A stretch of DNA of 64,000 bases, from positions 44,096 through 108,095 of the forward strand of contig JAVXVG010000029.1 in NCBI GenBank assembly GCA_032229975.1, written 5' to 3'. A model generated the notes under the pieces. It was given only the letters and a program-made list of their open reading frames with translations. It did not search any database and was not told where the DNA came from. Shown here in pieces: positions 17,868 to 26,624 of this stretch. Position numbers and translations under genes: made by a program. Origin of the DNA: JAIVGV01 sp032229975. GTDB lineage: Bacteria; Acidobacteriota; Blastocatellia; Pyrinomonadales; Pyrinomonadaceae. Within the stretch, counting starts at the first letter, position 1; each line of letters starts with the position of its first letter.

Positions 17868-19400
17868 ATGATTGAACCCGACAACAAACGTGTCGTCATC
17901 ATAGGCGGGGGGCCTGCGGGACTGACGGCGGCTTACGAACTATGTAAAGCAAAGGTCGCCTCCGTCGTGCTGGAAAAAGATACGTTGACGGGCGGGCTGT
18001 CTCGAACCGTCAGTCACAAGGGCTATCACTTCGACATCGGCGGGCACAGGTTCTTCACGAAGGTCAAAGCGGTTGACGATCTGTGGAGAGAGGTGTTGCC
18101 CGACGGTGACTTTCTTCGCCGCAAGCGGCTCTCGCGCATCTACTACAACAACAAGTTCCTGCATTACCCTCTGCGCTTTTCGTCCGCTCTCTTCCACATC
18201 GGCATCGCCAACGGCCTGCTCATTCTGCTCAGCTACCTGCGCGCCCAAATTTTTCCAGAGAAGCAAGTCAAGACGTTTGAGCAGTGGGTCGTCAACCGCT
18301 TCGGGCGACGCTTTTATCAACTCTTCTTTAAGACTTACACGGAGAAGGTCTGGGGCATTCCCTGTGAAGAGATTACCGCCGACTGGGCGGCGCAGCGAAT
18401 TAAAGACCTCTCGCTCGCCGCGACGATCAAAAATCTCTTCTTTAAGCAGCGAGCAAACGATAAAGGAACGATCATTAAAAGTCTCATCGAGGAGTTTGAC
18501 TATCCGCGACGGGGGCCCGGCATGATGTGGGAGAAGATGTCGAGCCTCATCGTCGAGCGCGGGGGAATGGTTCGACGCAAGACCGAGGTTCAAAGCATCG
18601 AGTGGAGTGACGGCAAGGTTGACCGGCTCGTCATCGATTGTAATGGGGAGAGAGAAACGCTGGCTGGCTCGCACTTCATCAGCAGTATGCCGATACGCGA
18701 GTTGGTGCAGAGTCTCGATCCGCCTGCGCCTCCCGAAGTGCGTAGGGCCGCCTCGAAGCTCAACTACCGCGACTTCATCACGGTCGTCCTGATCATCAAT
18801 CGCCGCGACATCTTCCCCGACAACTGGCTCTACATACATGACCCCGACGTGAAGATGGGGCGCATACAGAATTTTAAGAACTGGAGTCCGCAGATGGTCG
18901 CAGACCCGGAGAAGACCTGTCTGGGGCTGGAGTATTTCTGTTTCGAGGGCGACCAACTGTGGACGATGTCCGACGCGGAGTTGATCGAGCTGGGCAAGAC
19001 GGAGATCGAGAAAGTGTGTCTGGTGCAGGCGTCCGAGGTTGAAGAGGGAGTGGTCGTCAGAGTTCCCAAAGCGTACCCCGTTTACGATCACACTTATAAG
19101 GAAGCGTTGTCCGTCATTCGCAGCTTCTTGAACGAGCTTGAGAATCTACAACTCGTCGGGCGCAACGGAATGCACAAGTACAACAATCAGGATCACTCGA
19201 TGCTGACGGCGATGCTGGCCGTCAAAAATATCTTGGGCGCGAGTCATGATCTATGGGCCGTCAACACGGAAGAGGAGCACCTTGAGGAGCCCACAGGCAA
19301 TGCGGAGGCACAGCAGTACAGACTTCTCGCCTCTACACAGCCGTTCGTTCCCGAACGAGTGCGACGGTTGGGAGATGCGGCGTTGGAATCTGAAGTATGA
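17868..19400 (+). CDS. FAD-dependent oxidoreductase, UDP-galactopyranose-mutase-like
   Basis: 510 residues. The N-terminal Rossmann motif is VVIIGGGPAGLTAAYEL, followed by LEKDTLTGGLSRTVSHKGYH and FDIGGHRFFTK, a pattern shared by UDP-galactopyranose mutases and related NAD(P)-binding flavoproteins. FGRRFYQLFFKTYTEKVWG and GLEYFCFEGDQLW are typical of the large-protein subgroup often found in polysaccharide loci. The C-terminus has HKYNNQDHSMLTAM, the second FAD-binding region. It may supply a furanose or otherwise modified nucleotide sugar. Its neighbours support a polysaccharide role, but the exact substrate is not established. Confidence 0.8.
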   Translation: MIEPDNKRVVIIGGGPAGLTAAYELCKAKVASVVLEKDTLTGGLSRTVSHKGYHFDIGGHRFFTKVKAVDDLWREVLPDGDFLRRKRLSRIYYNNKFLHYPLRFSSALFHIGIANGLLILLSYLRAQIFPEKQVKTFEQWVVNRFGRRFYQLFFKTYTEKVWGIPCEEITADWAAQRIKDLSLAATIKNLFFKQRANDKGTIIKSLIEEFDYPRRGPGMMWEKMSSLIVERGGMVRRKTEVQSIEWSDGKVDRLVIDCNGERETLAGSHFISSMPIRELVQSLDPPAPPEVRRAASKLNYRDFITVVLIINRRDIFPDNWLYIHDPDVKMGRIQNFKNWSPQMVADPEKTCLGLEYFCFEGDQLWTMSDAELIELGKTEIEKVCLVQASEVEEGVVVRVPKAYPVYDHTYKEALSVIRSFLNELENLQLVGRNGMHKYNNQDHSMLTAMLAVKNILGASHDLWAVNTEEEHLEEPTGNAEAQQYRLLASTQPFVPERVRRLGDAALESEV

Positions 19401-19433
19401 GAACAGGCCCTGTTTGATGCAGAGACGAATTTT

Positions 19434-20459
19434 GTGAGCGACAGTCCATACATTTCCGTCATCATCCCCGTTCGCAACGGCGGCGCCCATTTCGACGAGT
19501 GCCTGAGCGCGTTGCTCGCGGGCGGCGAAGAGTGCGAGATCATCGTCGTTGACGATGCTTCGACGGATGAGAGCGCAAACGTCGCGCGCCGGCGCGGAGT
19601 CAAAGTGTTGCAACTCGACTCGCGACGCGGGCCCGCCGCCGCACGCAACCGAGGCGCGCGAGAGGCGCGCGGCAGCGTTCTGCTCTTCATAGACGCGGAC
19701 GTTCGCGTGCGAGCCGAGACGGTCGCGAAGGTCGCAGAGCATTTTCGACGCAACGCAAATCTGACGGCCCTCTTCGGCTCTTACGATGATGCTCCGGCGT
19801 CCGCAGACTTCGTCTCGCAGTATAAAAATCTCTCGCATCACTTCGTTCACCAGCAGGCGCGTCCGCAGGCGGAGACTTTTTGGACGGGCTGCGGAGCCGT
19901 GCGGCGCGAGGCGTTCCTGCGGATCGGTGGGTTCGACGAAGAACGTTACGCCGAGCCTTCGATTGAAGACATAGAGTTAGGATACAGATTGCGACGCGAA
20001 GGCTACGCCATTCTGTTAGACAGGGAATTGCAGGTTCAGCACTTGAAGAGATGGACGTTCTCTAGTCTGCTTCGGGCCGACATCTTCAAGCGGGCCGTGC
20101 CGTGGTCGAACTTGATGCTTGAGCGCGGACATCTGACCAACGATCTCAATACGAGTATGCACGAGCGCGCGTGCGCCTTCGCTACTATCTCTGCGCTCAC
20201 GCTGTTGGCCCTCGGCTTTGCCTCTCCTTTTTTTCTCGTCCCTGCGCTTCTACTATTGATATCCGTCTTCATTCTCAATCGAAAAATGTACTCCTTCTTC
20301 CTGCGCCGACGTGGCGTCCTTTTCCTTGCGGGGGCGGCTGCGCTTCATCTCCTCTATTACTGCTACAGCAGCAGTGTCTTCGCTCTTTGCTACATGACTC
20401 ACATCTTGAGGAGAAGAAAGACGACGCTGGCCGCCGGGGAGTTTGAAGTTTCAGGTTGA
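19434..20459 (+). CDS. GT2 family glycosyltransferase with C-terminal membrane helices
   Basis: 341 residues from a GTG at 19434, 33 bp after the flavoprotein gene. GT-A motifs are ISVIIPVRNGGAHFDECLSA, IIVVDDASTDES, AAARNRGAREARGSVLLFID, with the DAD metal site at about residues 87-89. FWTGCGAVRREAFLRIGGFD and SIEDIELGYRLRREG are acceptor-side motifs. Two or three hydrophobic segments near the C-terminus (LTLLALGFASPFFLVPALLL onward) anchor it in the membrane, as in dolichol-phosphate-sugar-synthase-like or polyprenyl glycosyltransferases. Substrate unknown. Confidence 0.85.
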   Translation: MSDSPYISVIIPVRNGGAHFDECLSALLAGGEECEIIVVDDASTDESANVARRRGVKVLQLDSRRGPAAARNRGAREARGSVLLFIDADVRVRAETVAKVAEHFRRNANLTALFGSYDDAPASADFVSQYKNLSHHFVHQQARPQAETFWTGCGAVRREAFLRIGGFDEERYAEPSIEDIELGYRLRREGYAILLDRELQVQHLKRWTFSSLLRADIFKRAVPWSNLMLERGHLTNDLNTSMHERACAFATISALTLLALGFASPFFLVPALLLLISVFILNRKMYSFFLRRRGVLFLAGAAALHLLYYCYSSSVFALCYMTHILRRRKTTLAAGEFEVSG

Positions 20460-20539
20460 TGATCTTTCGGCCCTCTGCCGCGCACTTCTCTTGCGCCTTC
20501 GGCTCTCTGCTCTCATGCAAACTAAAACTTTGCGGTTCT

Positions 20540-21805
20540 CTATTTGATGAGACGCTCGTGCGCCGCAGCCTTCGTCACGCGCTCCGCATTGGCCGCTCTC
20601 CTTGAAAGATAGAGGTCGATCAGGGAGACAGCCGCGCAAGAGCTGAAGAGAAAGATCAGCGACAGCATGTAGAGCAGGTAGCGTCCGTCCCAGTCGGCAA
20701 AGGTAAGGGCCACCACGAAGAGATGAGCGATGATGGTTAAGATGAGGAGATGGGCCAGAGATCGGTCGCGGTTGAGTTTCAAACCGATCAAAGCGAGTAG
20801 GTAGAGAAGTGGCAGGGTTAGCCACAGTCCGATGTTGTGTCTGGATGAATAGAAGGGCCGGACGTGGATCAACTCGATAGAGACACGTGTGATAGCCAGA
20901 CGAAAGGATGCTAGAGGGTGGCGGGCTGCGTAGCCCAGTGCGCCACACCATTGACCTTTGATGGGCGCGGCATCGCGAGGCATGGCGACGCGCCACTGAG
21001 GTATCCCAGTGATCCCGTTGCGTAATGTCACTTCTGGATGAGCGTTGCTGCTGGTCGGATAAAATCGCGCAACCGTGATTGTTCCCAAGACGAGCGCGAT
21101 GATGATGCCTGCGTTAGTCAACCATCGAAGACTTCGACGTGAGATCGCGCGACTGACTAGATAGAGCACGGCGACTGCCAACAGAAACAGCCCGTTCGGT
21201 CGCACCAGCGCGGCGAGTCCGAGCGACGCGAGCGCAACGACATACCATTGTCGCCCGCGTCTCGCTGCCGTGTGGACGCACCACACGCTCAGGATAACCA
21301 GAGAGATGTAGAGTGAATCGGTCAAGATAAAAACGTGCCAGCGCGCGATATCCGGATTGACGACGAACAACGTGGCCGCCATGAGTCCGCACATGCGTCC
21401 ATGTAGTCTCCGGCCCAGATCGTAGAGCGCGACGGCAGCGAGTGCGGCGAAGCAGAGTTGGATAAGGACGACACCCGGCAGGCCCGCTCCGGCGAATTGG
21501 CAGAGGGCGATCAGCAGCGCATAGCCTGCGTAAGACATTTGCTGGCCCTGAAGCGGAAGCCCTCGAAGTAAGTTTTCCGCGCCCTCCAAATATCTGGGGG
21601 AATCATCTCCAAGACTAATCCCACTGCTGATGAGGATCGATAGATTCACCAACAGGAAGAGAGAGACGAGCGTCGCGCCCGCCAGAGTTGAATACTTGGA
21701 GAGACGATCTGTTCTTCCGTCAGACTTTTCCATCGAGTCGGAAAGATTTACTTGCATCTTCAAATGCACGCATTCTATTTTACGCGAGCTTGTCTCCGCC
21801 ACCAT
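20540..21805 (-). CDS. Polytopic membrane glycosyltransferase, GT39/ArnT-like
   Basis: 421 residues with about nine or ten transmembrane helices. After the first helix comes a loop with GDDSPRYLEGAENLLRG, where acidic residues sit in the place of the catalytic Asp of the PMT/ArnT (GT-C) fold. YAGYALLIALCQFAG and LVRPNGLFLLAVAVLYLVS are typical later helices. It probably transfers a sugar from a polyprenyl-phosphate carrier in the periplasm. The ATG at 21805 has a weak AGAAG; downstream in-frame ATGs at 21757 and 21733 are possible starts. It is the only minus-strand gene inside the sugar-transfer block and is convergent with the GT2 gene at 19434. Confidence 0.72.
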   Translation of the reverse strand: MVAETSSRKIECVHLKMQVNLSDSMEKSDGRTDRLSKYSTLAGATLVSLFLLVNLSILISSGISLGDDSPRYLEGAENLLRGLPLQGQQMSYAGYALLIALCQFAGAGLPGVVLIQLCFAALAAVALYDLGRRLHGRMCGLMAATLFVVNPDIARWHVFILTDSLYISLVILSVWCVHTAARRGRQWYVVALASLGLAALVRPNGLFLLAVAVLYLVSRAISRRSLRWLTNAGIIIALVLGTITVARFYPTSSNAHPEVTLRNGITGIPQWRVAMPRDAAPIKGQWCGALGYAARHPLASFRLAITRVSIELIHVRPFYSSRHNIGLWLTLPLLYLLALIGLKLNRDRSLAHLLILTIIAHLFVVALTFADWDGRYLLYMLSLIFLFSSCAAVSLIDLYLSRRAANAERVTKAAAHERLIK

Positions 21806-21901
21806 CTTCTAATGATCAAAACTCGGTTGATATCGGATTTGAATAAGGAGCGCGATCAGTTTGTACATGACAACCCTCTCTAAGATAACAACGGCTCGCA
21901 C

Positions 21902-22957
21902 ATGACAACTCTCAAGGTTGGACTCATCGGCTGCGGCCATATCGCGCAGAGAGCGCACCTTATTAATCTCAAGGCGTCGCCCTGTGCTGAGCTAGTCGCG
22001 TTTGCCGAGACTGAGACGGAGCGACGACAAGCGACTGCGCGTCTCGTGCCGAAGGCGACGGCTTTCGCGAGTTATGAGGAGATGTTAGACAGGGCGGACG
22101 TGGAAGCCGTGGTCATCTGCCTGCCGAACGCGCTTCATGCGACGGCGGCCATCGCCGCGCTGGAGAGAGGCAAGCACATCTATCTGGAGAAACCTCTCGC
22201 GATGAACATTGACGAGGCGCGCGCGGTGATTCGAGCATGGCGAAGCGCGGGAGTCGTCGCCATGATGGGGTTCAATTATCGCTTCAATAAACTTTACGAG
22301 TCGGCGCGAGAGCACGTTCATGCGGGCACGCTCGGTCAAACGCTCTACGCGAGATCGGTCTTCTCCACTGCCCTGCAAGACTTGCCGTCGTGGAAACAGT
22401 CTAGACGAAGCGGCGGCGGCGTGCTCTTCGATCTCGCTTCTCATCATTTCGATCTGCTGCGCTACTTCTTCGGGCGAGAGGTGAGCGAAGTCTGCGCTGA
22501 AATCCAGTCGCACAAGAGCGAAGGCGATAATGCGTTTGTTCAAATGCGTCTCGCCGATGGAACGACGGCCCAATCCTTCTTCTCGACGAGCGCGGTCGAA
22601 GAGGACAGCTTCGAGATTTACGGAGAGAAGGCCAAGCTGAGCATTGATCGCTACTCCTCACTTGAGGCTCGCATCACACCGCAGACGTTGGATGGCCTTC
22701 GTGTCAGACAGTTGCGTCATGGACTGAAGAGTTTGAGCGGCAGTCGCTACCTGCTTGAAAAAATGCGCGCACCATTGCACGAGCCTTCCTATCGCGCCGC
22801 GCTCTCAAGATTCGTCTCCGCCGCGCAGACCAACGCGCAGCTCGGGCCGGATTTATTTGATGGTTACCAGAGCCTCGCGTTGATCGAAGCGGCAGAGGAG
22901 TCTGCTAGAACGAGAAGATGGATTCAGTTGAAGCAACAGTTAACGGAAGTAGCTTGA
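21902..22957 (+). CDS. Gfo/Idh/MocA family NAD(P)-dependent oxidoreductase
   Basis: 351 residues. The N-terminal Rossmann fold begins LKVGLIGCGHIAQRAHLINL, with VVICLPNALHATAAIAALER and GKHIYLEKPLAMNIDEARA (the EKP motif with the catalytic Lys). GGGVLFDLASHHFDLLRYFF is the conserved C-terminal domain helix with substrate-binding Asp and His. In polysaccharide loci such enzymes oxidise or epimerise nucleotide sugars. The stop overlaps a possible TTG start of the next gene. Confidence 0.87.
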   Translation: MTTLKVGLIGCGHIAQRAHLINLKASPCAELVAFAETETERRQATARLVPKATAFASYEEMLDRADVEAVVICLPNALHATAAIAALERGKHIYLEKPLAMNIDEARAVIRAWRSAGVVAMMGFNYRFNKLYESAREHVHAGTLGQTLYARSVFSTALQDLPSWKQSRRSGGGVLFDLASHHFDLLRYFFGREVSEVCAEIQSHKSEGDNAFVQMRLADGTTAQSFFSTSAVEEDSFEIYGEKAKLSIDRYSSLEARITPQTLDGLRVRQLRHGLKSLSGSRYLLEKMRAPLHEPSYRAALSRFVSAAQTNAQLGPDLFDGYQSLALIEAAEESARTRRWIQLKQQLTEVA

Positions 22958-22974
22958 GAGAGTTGGCCGGAGGG

Positions 22975-23967
22975 ATGAAGTTGAATAGTTTACCCGCCAT
23001 GTCCGTGATAGTCGTGACGCCTGATAACTACCAGACAGTGCGTAAAACTATCAGACATCTAAGAGCGCAGAAGATTAGAGACCGCATTGAGATCGTGCTG
23101 GTCGCGCCGTCTTTGGATGAACTCGGAGCGGACGAAAAAGAGTTGAGCGAGTTTCAAGGGTTCAGCGTCGTCGCCGTCGAACATATGCGTTCGACGGCGA
23201 GAGCGCGCGCGGCCGGTGTGCGCAAAGCTCGCGCGCCGGTAGTGGCCTTCGCCGAAGATCATGCTTTTCCCGCTCCGGGCTGGGCTGAGGCGCTCATCAA
23301 GGCTCACAGCCAAGAGTGTGCGGCGGTGGGGCCCGTGATGGCGAATGCCAATCCCGGCAGCCTGACGAGTTGGGCCAACCTGCTCGTCGAGTATGGCCCG
23401 TGGCTCGAACCGCGCGCGGGCGGCGAGGTCGAACATCTACCCGGACACAACGGCTCGTACAAACGCGACGTGCTGCTCGAATACGGCGAGCGACTCGAAG
23501 AGATGCTCGCCGCCGAGAGCATCCTGCAATGGGATTTAAGGGCCAGAGGGCATCGACTCTATCTCGAACCGAAGGCGCGCACGTTCCACGAGAATTTCAC
23601 CGCGCCGCTCTCGTCAGTCGTCTTGCGATTCCACGGGGGCCGCCTCTTCGCCTCAGCGCGCGCGCGCCACTGGTCTACTGGTCGGCGCATACTTTTTACT
23701 TGCGCTTCTCCACTGATCCCCCTATTACGCTTCTCTCGTCTCGTGCGCGAACTCGGTCGCGAGGGCCGCCCGCGCCACTTGTTGCCGCGACTCGCTCCAA
23801 TGCTCTTCACTGCGCTGGTCTTCGATGGCGTAGGCGAGATGGTCGGCTACGCCTTCGGCGCGGGTCGCGCGATGGCGATCCTGTCCGACATGGAATTTCA
23901 TCGTCAGCGTTACATGAAGCAGAGCGTTGGACGAGATAGTCAGAGAAGGGTTGTCACGGACAGTTGA
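22975..23967 (+). CDS. Divergent GT2-type glycosyltransferase
   Basis: 330 residues from the ATG at 22975; a TTG at 22954, preceded by GGAAG and overlapping the upstream stop (TTGA), is an alternative start. GT-A features: MSVIVVTPDNYQTVRKTIRH, EIVLVAPSLDE, and ARAAGVRKARAPVVAFAEDH, in which the metal site reads EDH instead of DxD. GHNGSYKRDVLLEYG is the acceptor motif. The C-terminus has a hydrophobic segment (LAPMLFTALVFDGVGEMVGY). The altered metal site makes exact activity uncertain, but fold and context support sugar transfer. Confidence 0.75.
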   Translation: MKLNSLPAMSVIVVTPDNYQTVRKTIRHLRAQKIRDRIEIVLVAPSLDELGADEKELSEFQGFSVVAVEHMRSTARARAAGVRKARAPVVAFAEDHAFPAPGWAEALIKAHSQECAAVGPVMANANPGSLTSWANLLVEYGPWLEPRAGGEVEHLPGHNGSYKRDVLLEYGERLEEMLAAESILQWDLRARGHRLYLEPKARTFHENFTAPLSSVVLRFHGGRLFASARARHWSTGRRILFTCASPLIPLLRFSRLVRELGREGRPRHLLPRLAPMLFTALVFDGVGEMVGYAFGAGRAMAILSDMEFHRQRYMKQSVGRDSQRRVVTDS

Positions 23968-23996
23968 GCTTGTCGTCATCACAACGGGATAGTGAC

Positions 23997-24887
23997 ATGG
24001 AGGACGGCAAACAGTCTCCTCTCTTCTCGATCATCATTCCAACCTACCAACGCACGGCGCAACTCGCTTCCTGTCTCGAAGCGATCACACGTCTCGACTA
24101 TCCGCTTGAGCGATTTGAAGTCATCGTCGTTGATGATGGCAGCGCGACGCCGCCGGAAGAGTTGATCGCATCGTTTCGCGAGCGCATAGACGTGCAGCTA
24201 TTGACGCAGCCGCACGCTGGCCCGGCGGCGGCGCGAAACACCGGCGCGGCGCGCGCGCGCGGCGACTGCCTTGCGTTCACGGACGATGATTGTCTGCCTG
24301 AGCGCAACTGGCTGCGAGCCTTCGCCGCGCGTCTCGTCGAGAGGCCGGAACAGTTGATCGGCGGGCGCGCGCAGAACGCGCTCGCGCAAAATATTTATTC
24401 CGCCGCAAGTCAGACGATCATCGATGTCGTTTACGAACACTTCAACGAAAACGGTGAAGCGCACTTTTTCGCTTCCAATAACTTTGCTGTTCCCGCCAGA
24501 GGGTTCAGGGCCATCGGCGGCTTCGATGAAAAGTTCGTTACCTCAGAGGATCGCGACCTCTGCGACCGTTGGCTGCGACACGGTTACAAAATGACCTACG
24601 CCCCCGAAGCCTTGATCCAACACGCGCATCCGCTCACGCTTCGTTCGCTCTGGCGACAACATTTCGGTTACGGGCGCGGGGCCTTCCGTTTTCATCGCGC
24701 CAGAAGAGAACGCGGCGCGGAGCGTTTCAAGCCGGATCGCAATTTCTATCTCAAACTGTTACGTCGTCCGTCTTCAAACGGGAAGGGAACGAGAGCTTGC
24801 GCGCTCACGGCCCTCGTCGTGTGGACGCAGTTGGCGAGCACGGCGGGCTTTGCTTATGAAATGCTCAGGCGGCGGGAGATGTTTTAA
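23997..24887 (+). CDS. GT2 family glycosyltransferase
   Basis: 296 residues from the ATG at 23997; a TTG at 23964 overlapping the upstream stop is an alternative. Motifs: FSIIIPTYQRTAQLASCLEA, VIVVDDGSATPPEE, AAARNTGAARARGDCLAFTD followed by DDC (metal site near residues 96-98), FFASNNFAVPARGFRAIGGF and SEDRDLCDRWLRHGYKM. A complete GT-A enzyme, last in the plus-strand run of the locus. Substrate unknown. Confidence 0.87.
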   Translation: MEDGKQSPLFSIIIPTYQRTAQLASCLEAITRLDYPLERFEVIVVDDGSATPPEELIASFRERIDVQLLTQPHAGPAAARNTGAARARGDCLAFTDDDCLPERNWLRAFAARLVERPEQLIGGRAQNALAQNIYSAASQTIIDVVYEHFNENGEAHFFASNNFAVPARGFRAIGGFDEKFVTSEDRDLCDRWLRHGYKMTYAPEALIQHAHPLTLRSLWRQHFGYGRGAFRFHRARRERGAERFKPDRNFYLKLLRRPSSNGKGTRACALTALVVWTQLASTAGFAYEMLRRREMF

Positions 24888-24980
24888 GAGATAACGAGTG
24901 ATTGATGGGCCGGTGGCAAACGAAGAGTTCGGCTCGAATGAATTGAGATGCAGCGCAGGACTTGAACCATGAGTCGATGC

Positions 24981-25988
24981 TTAGTGTGAAGACTCCATCA
25001 AGTGTCGTTCGAGGATGTACTGTGCTAACAACTCGCCGATTCTTCTGTGAACCGTCGCGGAAGGATGAGAGTCGAACTTACTGGCCCTGAATTGTTCTGG
25101 AGTAAACTCACTCTGAAGCGATGAGAGATCGACGAACGGAACGTCATCCGTTTTAAGCTGCGCGGGAAGATTGACGAATCTGCCGAGCGACGTAGGCAGC
25201 AGAACGATGGCGTGCGGCAGCGCATGTCGCTTTGCCGTTTCCGAGAAGCGTTTGATGAATGAGTAAGATTCCGGCAGCGCGCCCTTTGAGAGAGTCTCTT
25301 GCGCCTGTCTGCTGCCGGACTGTGGAGAGGTGATGATGTCTCTCAGTAAATATAAGAGATGGACTTTTCTTAGGTAGAGTCTGACGCGCGAGTCTTTCGG
25401 CAGGAAGCCGGAGAGCTTGTTATCCGTCAAATATCCCGAAGCATCGACGGATGGTGTTCGAGAGAGATCGAAATCCGCAGGGATGATAGCCATTAGAACC
25501 AAGTCCGGCTCGACCTTCAACATTCTCTCTTCCAGCGTCGCCGCCATCACCTTCACGCTGTAAGCCGACGCGCCGTAGTTGAACACCTTGACTCTCAGTG
25601 CGCTCTGCTTCTGATTGAGAATATCTTCGAGCGTCTGCGGATAAGTGTCCTCCGTCTTTCGCACACCTTCGCCGAAGGTGACGGAGTCGCCGACGATGGC
25701 GATTCTATATTCACCCGGCTGATGAGGTGCGTACTGCGCGCCCGCAACTTTCGAGCGCAGACCGAGACTATCCGTATTGATGAGGGCCAGCCCGCGCGCT
25801 CTGGCATCTTGGAGGTTCGGCTTGTGTATGTAAGGAATGTCTGTCGAAGCAGCGAAAGCCGTATAGATGGGATCGCAAATGTGATGTTCGGAATAGCCCC
25901 AGACTCTAACTCCGATTTCGAGCAGGACTGAGGTTGCGATAAACAGATAAACTACGAAGAGTAGTTTCTTGAGCGGTCTTATCTTCAT
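24981..25988 (-). CDS. Membrane-anchored SGNH/GDSL hydrolase
   Basis: 335 residues. One N-terminal transmembrane segment (LLFVVYLFIATSVLLEIGV) places the catalytic part in the periplasm. SGNH blocks: block I YRIAIVGDSVTFGEG (Ser nucleophile in GDS), block III-like FNYGASAYSV, and block V FDSHPSATVH (Asp and His of the triad). Such proteins act as O-acetyl esterases or transferases on polysaccharides. The position at the end of the locus, convergent with the last glycosyltransferase, fits polymer modification. Direction of reaction is not clear from sequence. Confidence 0.82.
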   Translation of the reverse strand: MKIRPLKKLLFVVYLFIATSVLLEIGVRVWGYSEHHICDPIYTAFAASTDIPYIHKPNLQDARARGLALINTDSLGLRSKVAGAQYAPHQPGEYRIAIVGDSVTFGEGVRKTEDTYPQTLEDILNQKQSALRVKVFNYGASAYSVKVMAATLEERMLKVEPDLVLMAIIPADFDLSRTPSVDASGYLTDNKLSGFLPKDSRVRLYLRKVHLLYLLRDIITSPQSGSRQAQETLSKGALPESYSFIKRFSETAKRHALPHAIVLLPTSLGRFVNLPAQLKTDDVPFVDLSSLQSEFTPEQFRASKFDSHPSATVHRRIGELLAQYILERHLMESSH

Positions 25989-26077
25989 CCGGCGCGGCGA
26001 GGGAGGTCGGCGTAGCGCGGGTTTAAAGCGTGGTCTTCAACATAGAATCTCAGACGGGTGACTGTGCATGATCACTG

Positions 26078-26320
26078 TCAGGCATGATCACCCTGTCTCT
26101 TCTCGTCTCGTCTCTTCTGCGTATCTTGTTCCTTATCGTTGAAGCCTTTGATTAACGCTACCGCTTCGTCGTAACCCAGGCCGGTTCTGATGACATCTTT
26201 AACATTCTTATGCTTGGTCGAGACATCCGTGTTGTGCCTCGTCACTTGATATCTAATGGACTCGTCACCTTCCGGCTTATCCTTTTGTCCCGGCATCGGT
26301 TGTATCGTGTACCTGTACAT
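26078..26320 (-). CDS. Conserved-looking small hypothetical protein
   Basis: 80 residues from the ATG at 26320, chosen because AGGAG lies 7 bases upstream. It starts MYRYTIQPMPGQKDKPEGDE and has many charged residues, with no signal peptide or membrane helix. The stop codon region contains TGATCATGC, repeated 17 bases downstream. No family was recognised. Confidence 0.55.
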   Translation of the reverse strand: MYRYTIQPMPGQKDKPEGDESIRYQVTRHNTDVSTKHKNVKDVIRTGLGYDEAVALIKGFNDKEQDTQKRRDEKRQGDHA

Positions 26321-26389
26321 TTGATCGCTCCTAGATAAGTTCAAACTGGCAAGAGCGCGCCGCGACGGCCACTCCATTAACATCAATCA

Positions 26390-26539
26390 CTAGCCACGCT
26401 TCTTGTCCGGTCTAGCTAGAAAACCACGTTGCGACGGGATTATCTTGGAGGAAGGAATCTGTTCTTTACGGACACTATCTCGCTCCAAGTTCTTCTTTTC
26501 CACCGCCTCCCTGATCCGTTTCTTCGCGCGTTTATTCAT
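26390..26539 (-). CDS. Possible small basic protein on a leaderless transcript
   Basis: 49 residues, beginning MNKRAKKRIREAVEKKNLER and very rich in Lys and Arg. It has no Shine-Dalgarno. On the minus strand a perfect TATAAT lies 7 bases before the ATG, which puts the expected transcription start at or next to the A of the start codon, as in a leaderless mRNA. No recognisable family. The ORF fills most of a 300-bp gap between the hypothetical gene and hemB. It could be chance, but the -10 placement is suggestive. Confidence 0.35.
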   Translation of the reverse strand: MNKRAKKRIREAVEKKNLERDSVRKEQIPSSKIIPSQRGFLARPDKKRG

Positions 26540-26624
26540 GACGACGATTATACCGTAAAAGATAAGTTTGCATCATCTCAGGCAGGACGATCAAGGATCG
26601 TCGTCTCACCCTGCGACCGTCGAA

